A stretch of 64,000 nucleotides of DNA from Phlegmacium glaucopus. Lineage: Eukaryota; Basidiomycota; Agaricomycetes; Agaricales; Cortinariaceae. Made by a program: the position numbers and the translations under genes. The stretch lies in assembly GCA_015039465.1 (NCBI GenBank), contig MU130621.1, forward strand, positions 187,387 through 251,386. Reading direction: 5' to 3'. Below, in pieces: positions 43,921-55,417 of the stretch; the first letter of the stretch is position 1; each line of letters opens with the position of its first letter. The notes beneath the pieces are model-generated. The model ran no database searches. It was not told the DNA's origin and was given only the letters and a program-made list of their open reading frames with translations.

Positions 43921-44388
43921 GTATTGACGATCTAGAAAGAGTGAGAGTGAGTAAATTGACAGTGAAAGACAAGCAGCTAGCATACAATGTTGAGGTTGTG
44001 TAGAATAGAGACGGGGATGAACTGTTAGGTTTGTTCTGTGGATAGTCCTCGAAACGTGGTAGGTTTTATGGCTTTCCGTGATCAACCTTTCCCATCTTCG
44101 TCGCCTCATTGACGCAGCGGAGATGAACCTCTTGTTCTGTGACATGGGCTCAACAGAAGTCAGTTGTTCTGTCTATGTATCAAAAAGCACAACTTACATT
44201 CAAGCTGTCGCACCCTTTGCCACCTTCATATCACATAGTGGCGTTGAGAGCGAGAGAGTCTGAATTGTTTTCTTTGGCGCAGGTGCAAACAAGGCGGCCA
44301 ATCGCCACGCTGTGATGGTTTGGCGTCATGGTTTAGTAGCATGGCCGCCCCGGCCTAGTCCACCGGAGTAATGGGTGTTCATTGAAGT

Positions 44389-45626
44389 CACCTTGCTGTA
44401 AAGCAAGCTCTCTCCTGGGTCTAAATCACCTGACGAAATTGTTGTTGTTTAATTTTGACGTCCTTCAATATAAACAAATACTTCAGTCGTTCGTCCTGGG
44501 CTCAATTCGCTCTTTTCGGCCAAAGAATAGTTAAGCTTTGTACTTATTTGCGTCCGACACTTCCAGGCATATTAAGCGTGCTTGATCGCTTACGACCAAT
44601 TCTTTACGACCATAAATTCCTTCTTTGCGCCCGTTCTGCCTTTCGGTCGCAAGAAAACCCCCATCTTAACACCAGAATAATGGTATTTTCCCGTAAAAGT
44701 CGAAATCGCGTACCACGTGCCAGCACGTGCCCCCCTTAACCACAACAATAACATTCCGTCTTCCTACTTCTACTTCGAATCGTCGCCATCATCGATCTTG
44801 TTTCTCATGTCTTCCCCAGACTTTTCCTCCCCATTTCCTCGTCTTTTTCCTCCACCAGAAATATGTCTGATGTCGGTTTTGTCAGTCGCAGTGTTCGCAT
44901 TACCTACAACGACATGAATCTGTCGGCCTACTTCCAATTCGAATCGTTCCTATCATCGATTCTGTCCCTTATGTGTTACTCAGACCTTTCTTCCCCATTC
45001 CCTCCTCTTTCCCTCGTTTTTGCCTCCCACTGTTCTCAAACCGAAATATCGCTGATTTCACCTTTGTCGATCGCAGGGCTAAGTTCCACACTCCTCCAAC
45101 GATCTTCCCGCTGATTGAATGCGTCTCCTGGGTGGGTTAGTTCTTCCTAATTACAATCCATATCCTTATTGATTGCACATATTGATAGATCTGTAATGGG
45201 CTTCCCTACCCACTCACTATTAACCAATGGAAAAGGGACTAGCGCTGATTGGATACTCAAGTTTCGACATATCGAACGCGTCTCGCTAGCTGTTTGCTAG
45301 CGACCAAACAAAAAAGGGGAGAAAATTCAAACAGGGGGGGGGGGTGAAATTATTAGTTCGTATTTTAATCGTTGACTACCTCCCCGTTCTCATTTGCTAT
45401 CGTTCCACAGTCTATTACGCCTTCATTCATCGCCTTTCTTCGTCATCTCCAGCCTTCAGCTTCTCAATTCACTGATAACTTGATCTCACGTAGTTTTATC
45501 TATCGCTTTAATATTAATGTATTTTCGAAATTCATCTTTTCCAAAAAAACAAATCCATCTCAATGTTAATTACGGGTGGAACACTAACGTCTCAACACTA
45601 AATATGCTCGGTAGCTCAGCAAGGTG
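44389..45626. mobile_element. 1.24-kb insertion with short inverted ends
   Basis: Units 1 and 2 lack this DNA between ttcattgaagt and the ggactcatcccacctcacgtg-like stretch. The inserted block starts CACCTTGCTG and ends CAGCAAGGTG, an inverted 10-mer. It has no clear coding capacity; Ser/Phe-rich frames are composition effects. A run of ten G lies at about 45337-45346. The exact borders and a target duplication could not be fixed. Confidence 0.5.
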
Positions 45627-46239
45627 TCAGTCGACGAAGTCGACCCCTAGTAAGTATAGGGCTCATGCATTCCCACCTCACGTGATCCACATTTTCAAAT
45701 CATTCAAGTTAATGGCCATATCGAGCCGCATCATCTCTTGGAGAATTAAAATATCCAGCCTAGGCCCTTTTTTAATTACTACGTATTAGAAGCGACGGGT
45801 TGACGAATTTCCTTGCGCCTATGTTTGGTTGTAAACTTTCCTTGTCATTCCTTGCAGGGACTGCCAGGGAGTCCCAGGGACATCGTGAGGGTCACTGGTC
45901 AGCCTTGAGAAAATATAGCCATTAGCGGTATTTCTAACCATTGTACGTGTTGTGGCAATGTAGTAGAAAGGAGGATGGATTTATTACGGTCTGCAGACAT
46001 CACAGTGGGGTGGTGGCTCCACCTACGCGTACTACGGTAGCCCGACGCAACCTAGAAAAGCTGGCTGCTCTGAGTCAGAGTGCCTTGCTAAAAGTGGTTA
46101 TTTGGTGAAAAAAAAGTGGTCTGCGTATTTGCATTTCAAAGCCGTAACGTAAGAACGCATTACGGATGTGACATGTACTGCCTTCACTGGTCTAGGTTCG
46201 AATCAACTTTTTCCAGTGGAATCAAAGTGGAATTTGAGC

Positions 46240-46790
46240 AGGAGACCTTCCTTGTCCTATTCCGTTTTCGACATGAACATTGCATACTACTACATAAGCT
46301 GAATTATTGTCTTCCACTGTGTGCTTCCATTGGAGATATCGTGATTGCGAAGAAGTAGATCCCTGTGGGATGTATATCCGCCGAGGTCAGATTATCTCTC
46401 CGTTGCGGTTTACAAAAGACGCCACTGACCTTTTTATCTAATACAAGAGGAAGCCCTTAGCCACTCCCCTTCAATGTATAGATTAGCACCGGCGGTTTGA
46501 AAGCGCCGGAGACCTGCCTTGTCCTATTCCGATTTCGACTCCAGGGGCATCGCATACTACTTATCATGATGCTGAATTATTGTGCTCTACTGTCTGCTTC
46601 CAGATTCCATTGAACCTACCTTGAATGGCAAAGAAGTAGATCTTTCGAACCCTGTGGGATGTATATCTGCCGAAGTCAAATTATCTCTCCGTTGAGGATC
46701 CCACTGACAATGTGACCTTTTTATATAATACAACAGGAAGCTGCCCCCTCCCCCGTCGATGTATTGGTCTTATCTGGATTAGTTACCCGG
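46240..46790. repeat. Internal tandem duplication between beta and gamma, unit 3
   Basis: Unit 3 counterpart of 19030-19560. Positions 45627-46239 and 46791-47308 are spacer shared with units 1 and 2. Confidence 0.55.
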
Positions 46791-47308
46791 TGGCTTGAAA
46801 GAAACCCAGCAAATTCATATCAAAACAGCTTGAATGGAAGTCGAGTCAAGGGCCCAAGGTCCTTGGAGCTGACCAAGACTGGATCACACCTCAACGATGG
46901 GCTTGGTTGTTGTTGGTCATGGGGGCGGTACGAAAAGGAGCGGCGGGGTTGGGAAACGGGGGTGGTCGCTGCTTGACGCGATGTGGACGGGGGAGAGGTC
47001 GCGTCAGGCAGCGGTAGTCAGTAGCCGCGACTGACTCCTTTGTTAACTTTCAGCAGGATTCAGGAATTGGTAATGTTGAAATGAACCGGTAGGGTCGACA
47101 AGGGGTTCAGCTCAATATGCAAACACTTGTTCTCCTCCTTGCAGGACACTTCCTGTTTCTCTCAACTTCAAGGTGATCAGTGTGGGCCACAAGCGCTTAT
47201 CATGTTCCCGAAGCGTATACACGGGGTGGTCGGGGTCTCAGAATCAAGATTGTAGATTACGGTAGCAAAAGTCAAAACAGCCTAGACTATTGCTTGTTAC
47301 ATGATGAA

Positions 47309-48000
47309 TCACTCAGGCCTCAGCTGTTCAATCGCCCATTTCTTGTCCTTATATGTAAGCGTGATCTCCGCCATGCCCGGCGTGAGGGCAAATACAAAAC
47401 GATCGGCGGGAGGTTCGAACATGGTGTTGGTAGCCAACTTTTTGTTCCAGAAGACGGTATATAACTGCATTGGCAGAATTTCGGACTTTGACGGCTTTGA
47501 TACTTTGGGTGAGACGAAGAAGGAAGAGTATGTGCCGCTGCGAACGTTGTAGTTGCTGACCCCGATGCAGGCCTGATCCTTCCATTCATTTTCAACGTGG
47601 AATGGTGCGCCGACTGAATAGCCACCGTATATCTTAACAGTGCAATCTTCGCGTATGGTGGCTACCTGGTCTCCTACAATGTCGCCAATTTCAGTGTCGA
47701 CTGTGACGACCTCGCCAGTCTACATGGGTTGCATATATAGGTGAAGTGGCAACAGCGAGTGAACACCCACGTACTTACCTTAGGCTGCGTTGTTCCGTAG
47801 ACTTGGTACTCATCCTTCCACTCGACCCCGATATGGGGAGCGAGGTACTTAGAAGGGCAGGCATAGAAGACGACATTTCCTGGTTTAAGCATTCCGTCAA
47901 ACTGCACGGCCCTACTGAGGCAGAAATTGAAGCCGTCCGCTCGGAGAGTCACCAAGTCTTCGTGGGCGATATTGACATTGAGGGTAAGGGGCTTGGACAT
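47309..48000 (-). CDS. Array protein gamma-3 (unrecognised family)
   Basis: Exons are 48000-47779 and 47719-47309, giving 211 residues. Exon 1: MSKPLTLNVNIAHEDLVTL, FNFCLSRAVQF, GNVVFYACP. Exon 2 is open throughout, with NEWKDQACIGVSNYNV, FFVSPKV, VFWNKKLATNTMF and EITLTYKDK. It is more diverged from gamma-1 than gamma-2 is. The DIRS-like element sits in the gap that would lead to its divergent delta partner. Confidence 0.75.
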
Positions 48001-48691
48001 AATGTCGATCTAGAAACAGTGAGAGTCAGTGAGGTGACGACGAGATACAAGCAATTAGCATACGATGTTATGAGTGATAGAGACAACTGCGAAAAGGGTT
48101 CCTTCCGTGGAAATCCCTCAGCACTTGGTAAGATTTATGGCTTTTCGGTAATCAAGCTTTCTCATTTCCGTTTCTTATAAAATTGACCCTGTGCATTACG
48201 AGGAGTGGTTGTCTGTGTGAGCCACTACGACGTTAAACGGATTTCTTACTTGCTCCAAACCCCTATAATTGCGAAGGACTTTGTAGACCAAGCCAATTGA
48301 ACACCTCATATCTCCACCATTGTATTCAGGTCTACATAGTACCACTGAGCGATACGCTCCTTGAAGTCATCTGAGAGAGGGAAGCCATACTTCACGATGA
48401 CTGTGATGGTTCAAGGTATCTCTGATGATCGTTATCTCCGTTGTTTGTCAAGGCACAGGTCACGTGTCTATTTTTTTTAGTACTGTCCAGCAGTTGATAG
48501 CCTATCACGTAATAAGGTACGAATGAAGGGCTAGGGTGCGGTCTTTGAATAAGCGATGACACTCTAGGTGAGATCCATTCTCACACTTGACTGTCATCGT
48601 CTCGTTGCCCTAAGCTATTCAGAGCTGCCTTTCACTCTTTTCCTTTAAATTAAAAAAAATCCTTTCGTTAAAATCCTCTAATTGAAACGAC

Positions 48692-50461
48692 ATGCCACGT
48701 ATCACTCAAGACCCGAACACTGCAGAACCGCCTGATTTTGACTCACAAGAATTCCGCGAAACATGCACCCCTCTGGCAACCCTAGAACGTACTGTCGACA
48801 TTATAATTGCTGATTTGAAAGCTGCTTGGACACGTTTGAACAACGCTAAGAAAGTAGACTGGCAGCGACAACTGGAAGCAGACCGAGAAGTCGAGTTAGA
48901 AGCACAACGGGCACAAGAAGAAGAAGAACTAGCAGCAGCAATTGAAAAGACGCAACAAGAAGAGACTGACCGTCGCGAGAAAGAGAAGAAGAAACCGAAA
49001 CTGAAGAATATCACTGCGAACAAAACAGTAGGCAACATTGTTATTCCAAGACCCTCTAGCTATGCCTTGAACAAGCTCCGGGATTTTGAATACGTCGAAC
49101 TACACTATTTTTCCGTCGAAGGATGTGCAGAAGCTGCGAAGCACGATCACACTGTGGCCAAAGACACCTTTTCCCTCACCTCCTCCGATGATCGACTCCT
49201 TCTCAAGCCCACAGTCGCGCTCAGGCCCTCCTCCAAAGTCATCCGAGACGAAGACCTTTCCTGGCGCCAAATGACGATGGCCAAGAATAACATGCTCCAT
49301 CATATGAGCAAAGAAGGTTGGCCAGATCAACACGTCGTCTGTTTAGCAACCTTTTTTCTCCAGCTCGATGGGCATCGTCTTAGGCAGCAGATAGATGGAG
49401 ACGCGGTTTTAATCATATACCAAGCCCAAGTCCGCCGAGAGTGGCATGAGACGCTCAAAGCCACTGACGACACGGAAGCCTTTGATATTAGCGTCATCAA
49501 CGACATTCGTATAGATGCCCTCCATACCTCACTTTTAAACTCGCGTCAGGCTCAGGCCGTTATGCGGTGCGTAGACTTGTCCTCCCTTTTATCTTCTCCA
49601 CACGTTACTGATTCCTTTTTCCAATATGATTGCTTCCCTCGTACCGACATCACTTCAATGACGCATCTTCCTCACACATTCGGGACTCGCTTCCCCTGCA
49701 TCACCATTTGCTTCCTTGCATCTTCCTGCTTCATTCTTCGCATCCATTGCATCACACATCATATTCATCACACCTAACATGTACATATACGTGTATTTTG
49801 TACGCTGTTACCTTGCGCCTCTGTCATCGGCTACTCCCTCATATGCATCGCCACTTGTATATCCGATATTTCTTATATCCATGTGCTCGTCTTACCTATC
49901 TCTATATACTTACTACTTGAATTTCATCGCGTCATCTTATTGCTCCCACCCTACCTCCATACCTATAGTCTCGAGGAACACTTAGCGAAATCCTCGTTAG
50001 ACTCACCTCGTAGGGGTGCCAAAAGGGGTCGATCCCCTTCGAGATCTCCTGAGCTGGCACTACCCAGCCGTTTGTCCAACCGCAGACCTCAGAAACACTC
50101 TAAATCACCACTTCCTCGAGTGCAGTCAGCACCTGCTACTTCGAGACGACGCACCACCAATCAGTCTTTTCAGCAAGGTGCAGCCTCAACATCGGCCTTG
50201 TCAGCCTGCACCATCTGCCTCGGTCGTCACCCACACAATGTCTATGCTTGCAACTCAGACAAGCTCTGGGACGGTTCCCCTGCCCACTGCCGAAAAAACG
50301 ACAGCGGAAGGCTCGTCAACCCAGCAGGCACCATCATTTGCTCAGACTGGCAAAGACCAAATGGGTGTTCCTCTACCGCTCACGACTCCAAACACGAGTG
50401 CTCAGGTTGTGGAAAGACGACTCACGGAGCTCAAAGATGCTCTCGATCGCAAACACATTAA
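48692..50461 (+). CDS. DIRS-like ORF1 (Gag-like)
   Basis: Exons 48692-49566 and 49969-50461 join in phase (CG|T) to give 455 residues. The 402-nt intron is far longer than others here. The N-terminal third has a long charged coiled-coil stretch (about residues 50-115: many E, Q, A, K). The C-terminal part is basic (RRGAKRGRSPSRSPE) followed by a Cys/His-rich region (CTICLGRHPHNVYAC, CSDWQRPNGC, CSGCGKTTHGAQRC), suggesting nucleic-acid binding. It may be a capsid-type protein for packaging element RNA. Alternatively, the intron may be an insertion. Confidence 0.65.
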
Positions 50462-50722
50462 TTCAGGATCTCCTTACAACCCCGTTGCTTGGGCGAAATA
50501 CTTACAAAAAGCTGGGATTGCATCAAAATATCTGAACATACCGCATGACATTCATTTTGGTTTTGATGCAGGCATACCTCCTATTATTAATACTTTCATT
50601 CCACCCAATCGGCCTGCAATTGCCCGATTCAGCAGTCATTTCGAAGAAATCATACAAATTGAATTTGATAAGGACCGTTATATCGGCCCAGCTTCTAGAG
50701 CCGAGGTCGAGTTGCTCCTCGG
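50384..50722 (+). pseudogene. 5' part of the DIRS-like RT ORF, cut by a solo LTR
   Basis: A frame overlapping ORF1 reads SPYNPVAWAKYLQKAGI, then DIHFGFDAGIPPI and FEEIIQIEFDKDRYIGP, the region before the RT fingers. It ends at the solo LTR (50723). Sequence from FEEIIQIEFDKDRYIGP onward occurs again at 52457. Confidence 0.65.
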
Positions 50723-51134
50723 TGTTAGGGCAACTGCAACGCTGACTTAGTCAAGCTAGCAGGGGATCCAAAGTTAATAATATTTCAGAAAAGATATCTA
50801 CAAGTGACTTACCTAGCAGGGGATCCAAAGAGGAAAGGATGGGGATCCCTGCTAGGCTGGGGGTGTTTAAGTACTAATATGGACATAACGGAGATATAAA
50901 ATAAATAAAGGAATGATACGATAATAATTAATTAATTAAATAAGAAGTGGTGCGATATGAAAAATAGAAATAAAAGACTGTGGAATCGGAGGACCGGAGT
51001 CGGAGCGGAACTACGGGATTCCGGAGTCAACCGGTGACGGAAGCGGAGTTGGACGGAAGGTCGGAGGTCGTCGGAAAGGTGGGGTGTATGATTCTAGAGT
51101 TGAGGTTTGGGTTAAAGTCGGGTGTCCCCTAACA
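50723..51134 (+). repeat. Solo LTR 1
   Basis: 412 bp starting TGTTAGGGCAACTG and ending CCCCTAACA, flanked by CTCGG (50718-50722) and CTCAG (51135-51139), a 5-bp target duplication with one mismatch. TG...CA ends and no internal genes fit a solo LTR, probably of Gypsy type. It contains two tagcaggggatcc words. Confidence 0.75.
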
Positions 51135-52434
51135 CTCAGCCCTTTCCAGACATCCCCACTCAACCTTATTCCAAAGCCACATAACCCCGCAAAGCTTTGT
51201 CTCATACAGAACCTTTCTTTCCCTCACAATCCCTCCGAAACCACACGCTCCATCAACAGCGCCATCAACTCTAACCTCTACCCCTGCACATGGGGCACGT
51301 TCGCAGTCATCTCCTTGCTACTCTTTCGTCTCCCTCCCGGCTCTCAGGCTGCGGGACGCAACGTCAAAGAAGCCTACAGCACAATTCCAAGCATAGGCCT
51401 ACTCAATCACCAGGTAGAGTACATAAAATTCCAAAAAAGTGAAGATAGTTTTAAAGGCATCGACACCAGAGATTGTTTTAGGACATGCCTCTGGTAAAGG
51501 ATATTAATAGCCAGATCTGCTGACGCTGGAGCTCAAATCATACATGCAACTGGAATTGGACCCCTTGTCTAGACGGGACACCCGACTATAACCCAAACCT
51601 CAACTTTAGAAAAATACACCCCAAATTCCAAACGACCTCCCAGGACCCTCCGTCCAACTCCGATTCCGTCACCAGATGACTCAAGAACACCATAGATACA
51701 CTAAACGACTCCTGATCCGAAAATGGGTGACACTCAAAATTTTATTCCTATGCTGCACATAACACCACTCCTGATTGAAGTAATGAAGTATCATCGGATC
51801 AGTCCTGGGATGTATCTGATATATCCGTGATGTCCATACTAGTACTTAAACAACCCAAGCCTACCTAGGGACCAAAATCATCTTTCCTCGATGGATCCCC
51901 TGCTAGCCAAGTCACTTGCAGATATCATTTCTGAAGAAATCATTAACTTTAAATCCCCTGCTAGCTTGACTAAGTCACCGTTACAGTCGCCCTAACACCC
52001 CTCTCAAAGCCGAGGTCGAGTAACGACTCAGCCCTTTTCAGCACATCCCCAAAAAATTCCTTGCTGATTATAACCAAAGTCGCAAGGACTGTGATAGGAC
52101 ACACGCAATTTCAACCTTAGAATCATACAGAACCCGCCTTTCCCTCACAACCTCCGACCTTCAGTACAACCCTGCTTCCATCAACAGTTTGCGCCATCAA
52201 CCCCGTAGTACCACTACCACTCCACATCCGCCACGTTCGCAGTCCATCTTTCATTGCTACTCTTTCACATCACACCACGGCTTACTCAATTAACTAATCA
52301 GTATCGTAACGTCAAAGAGGCCTACAGGACAATTCCAATTAGGCCTTCTCAATGGCCGGGTATCTCCTGAGTAGTGATGTGATACTAACAAATTACCCAA
52401 GGCTACCTAGGGCCAAAATCATTTTTCCTGATGG
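51135..52434. repeat. Scrambled partial copies of the RT region
   Basis: 51135-51560 and 52003-52350 repeat, with stops and deletions, parts of the intact RT sequence at 52530-52960 and 53000-53040. Solo LTR 2 lies between them. The pieces are mosaic: the stretch at 52003-52100 joins text from several RT places. Confidence 0.6.
51566..51997 (-). repeat. Solo LTR 2, opposite orientation
   Basis: 432 bp flanked by an exact 5-bp duplication CCCCT (51561-51565 and 51998-52002). Reverse-complemented, it aligns with solo LTR 1 over most of its length (TGTTAGGGCGACTG, TGACTTAGTCAAGC, GTTTAAGTACTA and others). It is an independent insertion because the target duplication differs. Confidence 0.8.
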
Positions 52435-54186
52435 ATTGCCCAATTCAGCAGTCATTTCGAAGAAATCATACAAATTGAGTTTGATAAGGACCGTTATATC
52501 GGCCCAGCTTCTAGAGCCGAGGTCGAGTTACTCCTCGGCCCTTTTCAGACATCCCCACTCAACCTTATTCCAAAGCCACATAACCCCGCAAAGCTTCGTC
52601 TTATACAGAACCTTTCTTTCCCTCACAACCCCTCCGAGACCACCCGCTCCATCAACAGTGCCATCGACTCTAACCTCTACCCCTGCACATGGGGCACGTT
52701 TGCAGTCATCTCCTTGCTACTCTTTCGTCTCCCTCCCGGCTCTCAGGCTGCGGTACGCGACGTCAAAGAGGCCTACAGGACAATTCCAATTAGGCCTTCT
52801 CAATGGCCGGGTATCGTCGTTCGGCTTCAAGGTGAAGATAGCTTTGGCATCGACACCAGAGACTGTTTCAGACTTGCCTCTGGTCCGGGCTGTTATGGCC
52901 AGATCGGTGACGCTGGAGCTCAAATCATACGTTCGACTGGAATTGGACCCCTCTCAAAGTGGGTCGATGACCACTTTTTCGTTCGCATGCTCAAAAAATT
53001 CCTCGCTGATTATAATCAGAGTCGCGAGGACTGGGCTCGCAGCATCAGCCGCAATGGAGGTGAGCTACATGACGGAGGTCGCCTCTGGTTCAGAGGAGAA
53101 ACCATGCCAAATGGTAAATCCGAGGAATTTGACGAGGATGCATCGCAACCTCTCAAAGACCTTTCCCAGAATTCACCCAGGTCAGACGAGGATGCTCAAT
53201 TCACCTACAATATCACAGACATTGACGCGATCTCTAGCGAACTTGGCATTCCCTGGGAGCTTTCAAAAGATATCCCATTCCAAGACGAAGTCCCGTTCAT
53301 CAGTTTCCTCTGGAACCTCCCTCTTCGAGAAGTCTCCATTTCATCACAGAAGAAACAGAAATACCTGGACGCAATCTCCTTTTGGGAAGAGGCGACCGTA
53401 CACAACTTGGAAGACACGCAAAAACTCTACGGCAAACTCCTCCATGCTTGCCTCGTTGTTCCAGCTGGACGCGCATACCTCACCTCCCTCGAGACCTTCA
53501 TGGGCCTATTCCACCACAGTCCTTTCATGCCACGTACCCCACCAAAACATTCTCGAAAAGATTTACAGTGGTGGAAAGTCAGGCTCGGATACCCCCACCT
53601 CTTCCGACCCATCCCCGGACCACTACCCATCATCGACCTCCTCGCTTATTCAGACGCTAGCTCGGAAGTCGGTATTGGCATCACAATCGGCCATAAGTGG
53701 CGAGCCTGGAGGCTCTTACCAGGTTGGAAGACCAATGGTCGCGACATCGGATGGGCGGAAGCTGTTGGCTTCCTATTCCTCTGCGTCACTCTCTGCGACA
53801 CTCACCCCAAGCCTGGCTCGCATTTCAAAGTCTACGGTGACAACCGCGGCGTCGTCGAGGGCTGGTGGGTTGGCCGTAGTCGTAACTGGCTCACAAACCT
53901 CGTCTTTAGGGATGTCCATGACATCGCAGAAGAGGGCAGCCTTACCTTTCACACTCGCTATGTTCCCAGCAAAGAAAACCCGGCTGATGGACCCTCCAGA
54001 GGAAAGTACGGCTCTCTCTCATTGCTCCTCCCTCCCATTGACATACCCGCCTCCCTTTCTACCTTCGTCATTGACTTCCAGGCACCTCTCCTCCCTACTG
54101 AGCTCCGCCTTATACGGCAAGGACTCGCCCCCGTCCCACGCCCCAAGCTCGACCCTTCCTTTACTAACAAAGGACAGCTCGCTTAG
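52435..54186 (+). CDS. DIRS-like reverse transcriptase-RNase H
   Basis: An open frame of 583 codons without an ATG at its start. RT signs: LIQNLSFPHN, VRDVKEAYRTIPIRPSQWPG (first catalytic Asp) and the variant catalytic box SKWVDDHFF. RNase H follows with AYSDASSEVGIG, WAEAVGF and VYGDNRGVVEGW, and ends VPSKENPADGPSR. It copies element RNA into DNA. Its true N-terminus is separated by the scrambled region, so this copy probably cannot make full-length protein; frame use by fusion to ORF1 is also possible. Confidence 0.85.
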   Translation: MAQFSSHFEEIIQIEFDKDRYIGPASRAEVELLLGPFQTSPLNLIPKPHNPAKLRLIQNLSFPHNPSETTRSINSAIDSNLYPCTWGTFAVISLLLFRLPPGSQAAVRDVKEAYRTIPIRPSQWPGIVVRLQGEDSFGIDTRDCFRLASGPGCYGQIGDAGAQIIRSTGIGPLSKWVDDHFFVRMLKKFLADYNQSREDWARSISRNGGELHDGGRLWFRGETMPNGKSEEFDEDASQPLKDLSQNSPRSDEDAQFTYNITDIDAISSELGIPWELSKDIPFQDEVPFISFLWNLPLREVSISSQKKQKYLDAISFWEEATVHNLEDTQKLYGKLLHACLVVPAGRAYLTSLETFMGLFHHSPFMPRTPPKHSRKDLQWWKVRLGYPHLFRPIPGPLPIIDLLAYSDASSEVGIGITIGHKWRAWRLLPGWKTNGRDIGWAEAVGFLFLCVTLCDTHPKPGSHFKVYGDNRGVVEGWWVGRSRNWLTNLVFRDVHDIAEEGSLTFHTRYVPSKENPADGPSRGKYGSLSLLLPPIDIPASLSTFVIDFQAPLLPTELRLIRQGLAPVPRPKLDPSFTNKGQLA

Positions 54187-54217
54187 TTCAACCGTCTCAC
54201 TTTCCCTTGATCCGTTC

Positions 54218-55417
54218 ATGATCCACCATCAACCTGCTTCGTCGCGCGTCTCTCATCTCACAATCAGACCCTCTGCTTACCCCAAAGCCCTTACTCCTTT
54301 GACCTCTCCTCGACGACCCCATGTCCTAGCAAGAGACCGCTTAAGGCTCTGGCTCCCGTTGGCCCCACGAAATACCTTAGACCTCGAAGGAAATCCGACC
54401 AACCTTGGTCCAGCTGATCTGGACAGAATACGAGAAACTATCGCAGGAGCCTGGGCAGACGCAACGCGGGAAACGTACGGATCTGGACTCCTCGTCTTTC
54501 ACGTCTACTGCGACAAAAAGATGATCGTTGAAGAGCAACGGGCTCCAGCTAGCCCCGTTCTCATCGCCTCTTTCATTTCAACCTTAAGCGGCATATATTC
54601 TGGTTCTGCCATCAGCAACTATGTCTTCGGCATTAGGGCTTGGCATTTGCTCCACGGCATTCCCTGGAGAATGAACCTCGCTGAGATCGAAGCCCTGCTA
54701 AAGTCAGCAGATAAATCCTCCCCAGCCTCTTCCAAGAGAAAGAAGAGGCAGCCATACACCATCGACTTCATGCTCAGCATCAAGGACAACCTCGATCTCA
54801 GCCAACCTCTCCATGCGGCTGTGTTTGCCTGTCTAACCACTACCTTTTACACAGCAGCCCGCGTCGGGGAGTTCACAGTACGAACCCTCAAGGATTTCCA
54901 TTCCGGAAAGCATGTGACACCGTCTAGCGTCCGAATCGAGTCTGACAGAAACAACTTGATCTCGACCGTGTTTGCCCTTCCTGTGACAAAAGCAGAACCC
55001 ATCCTCGGAGAAGAGGTCTCGTGGTCGAGGCAACATGGGGGCACAGACCCCGAAGCTGCGCTTGGACATCACCTCGCGACCAATGCCCCCCCTCAAAACT
55101 TCCATCTCTTTGCTTACCGTGCCGGGGATACCCACAAACCGCTCACGAAATCCAAGTTCATCAAGACGCTAGCGACCGCTGCCAAAGCAGCCGGTTTAGA
55201 CCCCCGACAAGGGCATGGCATAAGGATAGGCTCCACACTGGAGTTTCTCCTGCGTGGTACACCCTTCGACGTCATGAAAGTCAAAGGCCGCTGGGCCAGC
55301 GATGCTTTCCTCACTTACCTCAGAAAGCACGCGCAAATACTAGCGCCTTACATGCAGGCTCACCCGCTACAGCACGATGAGTTTACCAGAATAACCATGC
55401 CTCCCATTCAACGCTAG
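54218..55417 (+). CDS. DIRS-like tyrosine recombinase
   Basis: Its frame is open from 52352 but is a shadow of RT until about 54190; ATG 54218 is a reasonable start, giving 399 residues. It overlaps no RT codon if that ATG is used. An N-terminal core-binding helical part (TRETYGSGLLVFHVYCD) is followed by the catalytic domain: Arg in TAARVGEF, HGIRIGSTLEF (HxxR), GRWASDAF and a final Tyr in FLTYLRKHA. Together they match the R-H-R-Y set. It would insert the circular DNA intermediate by recombination without target duplication. Positions 55418-55660 are the element's 3' end. Confidence 0.88.
   Translation: MIHHQPASSRVSHLTIRPSAYPKALTPLTSPRRPHVLARDRLRLWLPLAPRNTLDLEGNPTNLGPADLDRIRETIAGAWADATRETYGSGLLVFHVYCDKKMIVEEQRAPASPVLIASFISTLSGIYSGSAISNYVFGIRAWHLLHGIPWRMNLAEIEALLKSADKSSPASSKRKKRQPYTIDFMLSIKDNLDLSQPLHAAVFACLTTTFYTAARVGEFTVRTLKDFHSGKHVTPSSVRIESDRNNLISTVFALPVTKAEPILGEEVSWSRQHGGTDPEAALGHHLATNAPPQNFHLFAYRAGDTHKPLTKSKFIKTLATAAKAAGLDPRQGHGIRIGSTLEFLLRGTPFDVMKVKGRWASDAFLTYLRKHAQILAPYMQAHPLQHDEFTRITMPPIQR

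Noticed and set aside
45600..45660. tRNA-like A box (GGTAGCTCAG)
   Set aside because: No B box, no acceptor stem pairing and no cloverleaf could be formed with the following bases.
50723..50731. Telomere-like TTAGGG word
   Set aside because: It occurs as a single copy at the LTR end and is not repeated.
50723..51997. A single DNA transposon with about 400-bp terminal inverted repeats
   Set aside because: Each repeat has TG...CA ends and its own different 5-bp target duplication, which fits two separate solo LTRs better.
52352..54190. One 1,021-residue protein ending in the tyrosine recombinase
   Set aside because: The first about 600 codons are out of frame with the RT and RNase H coding there and have no domain; only the part after about 54190 is credible.
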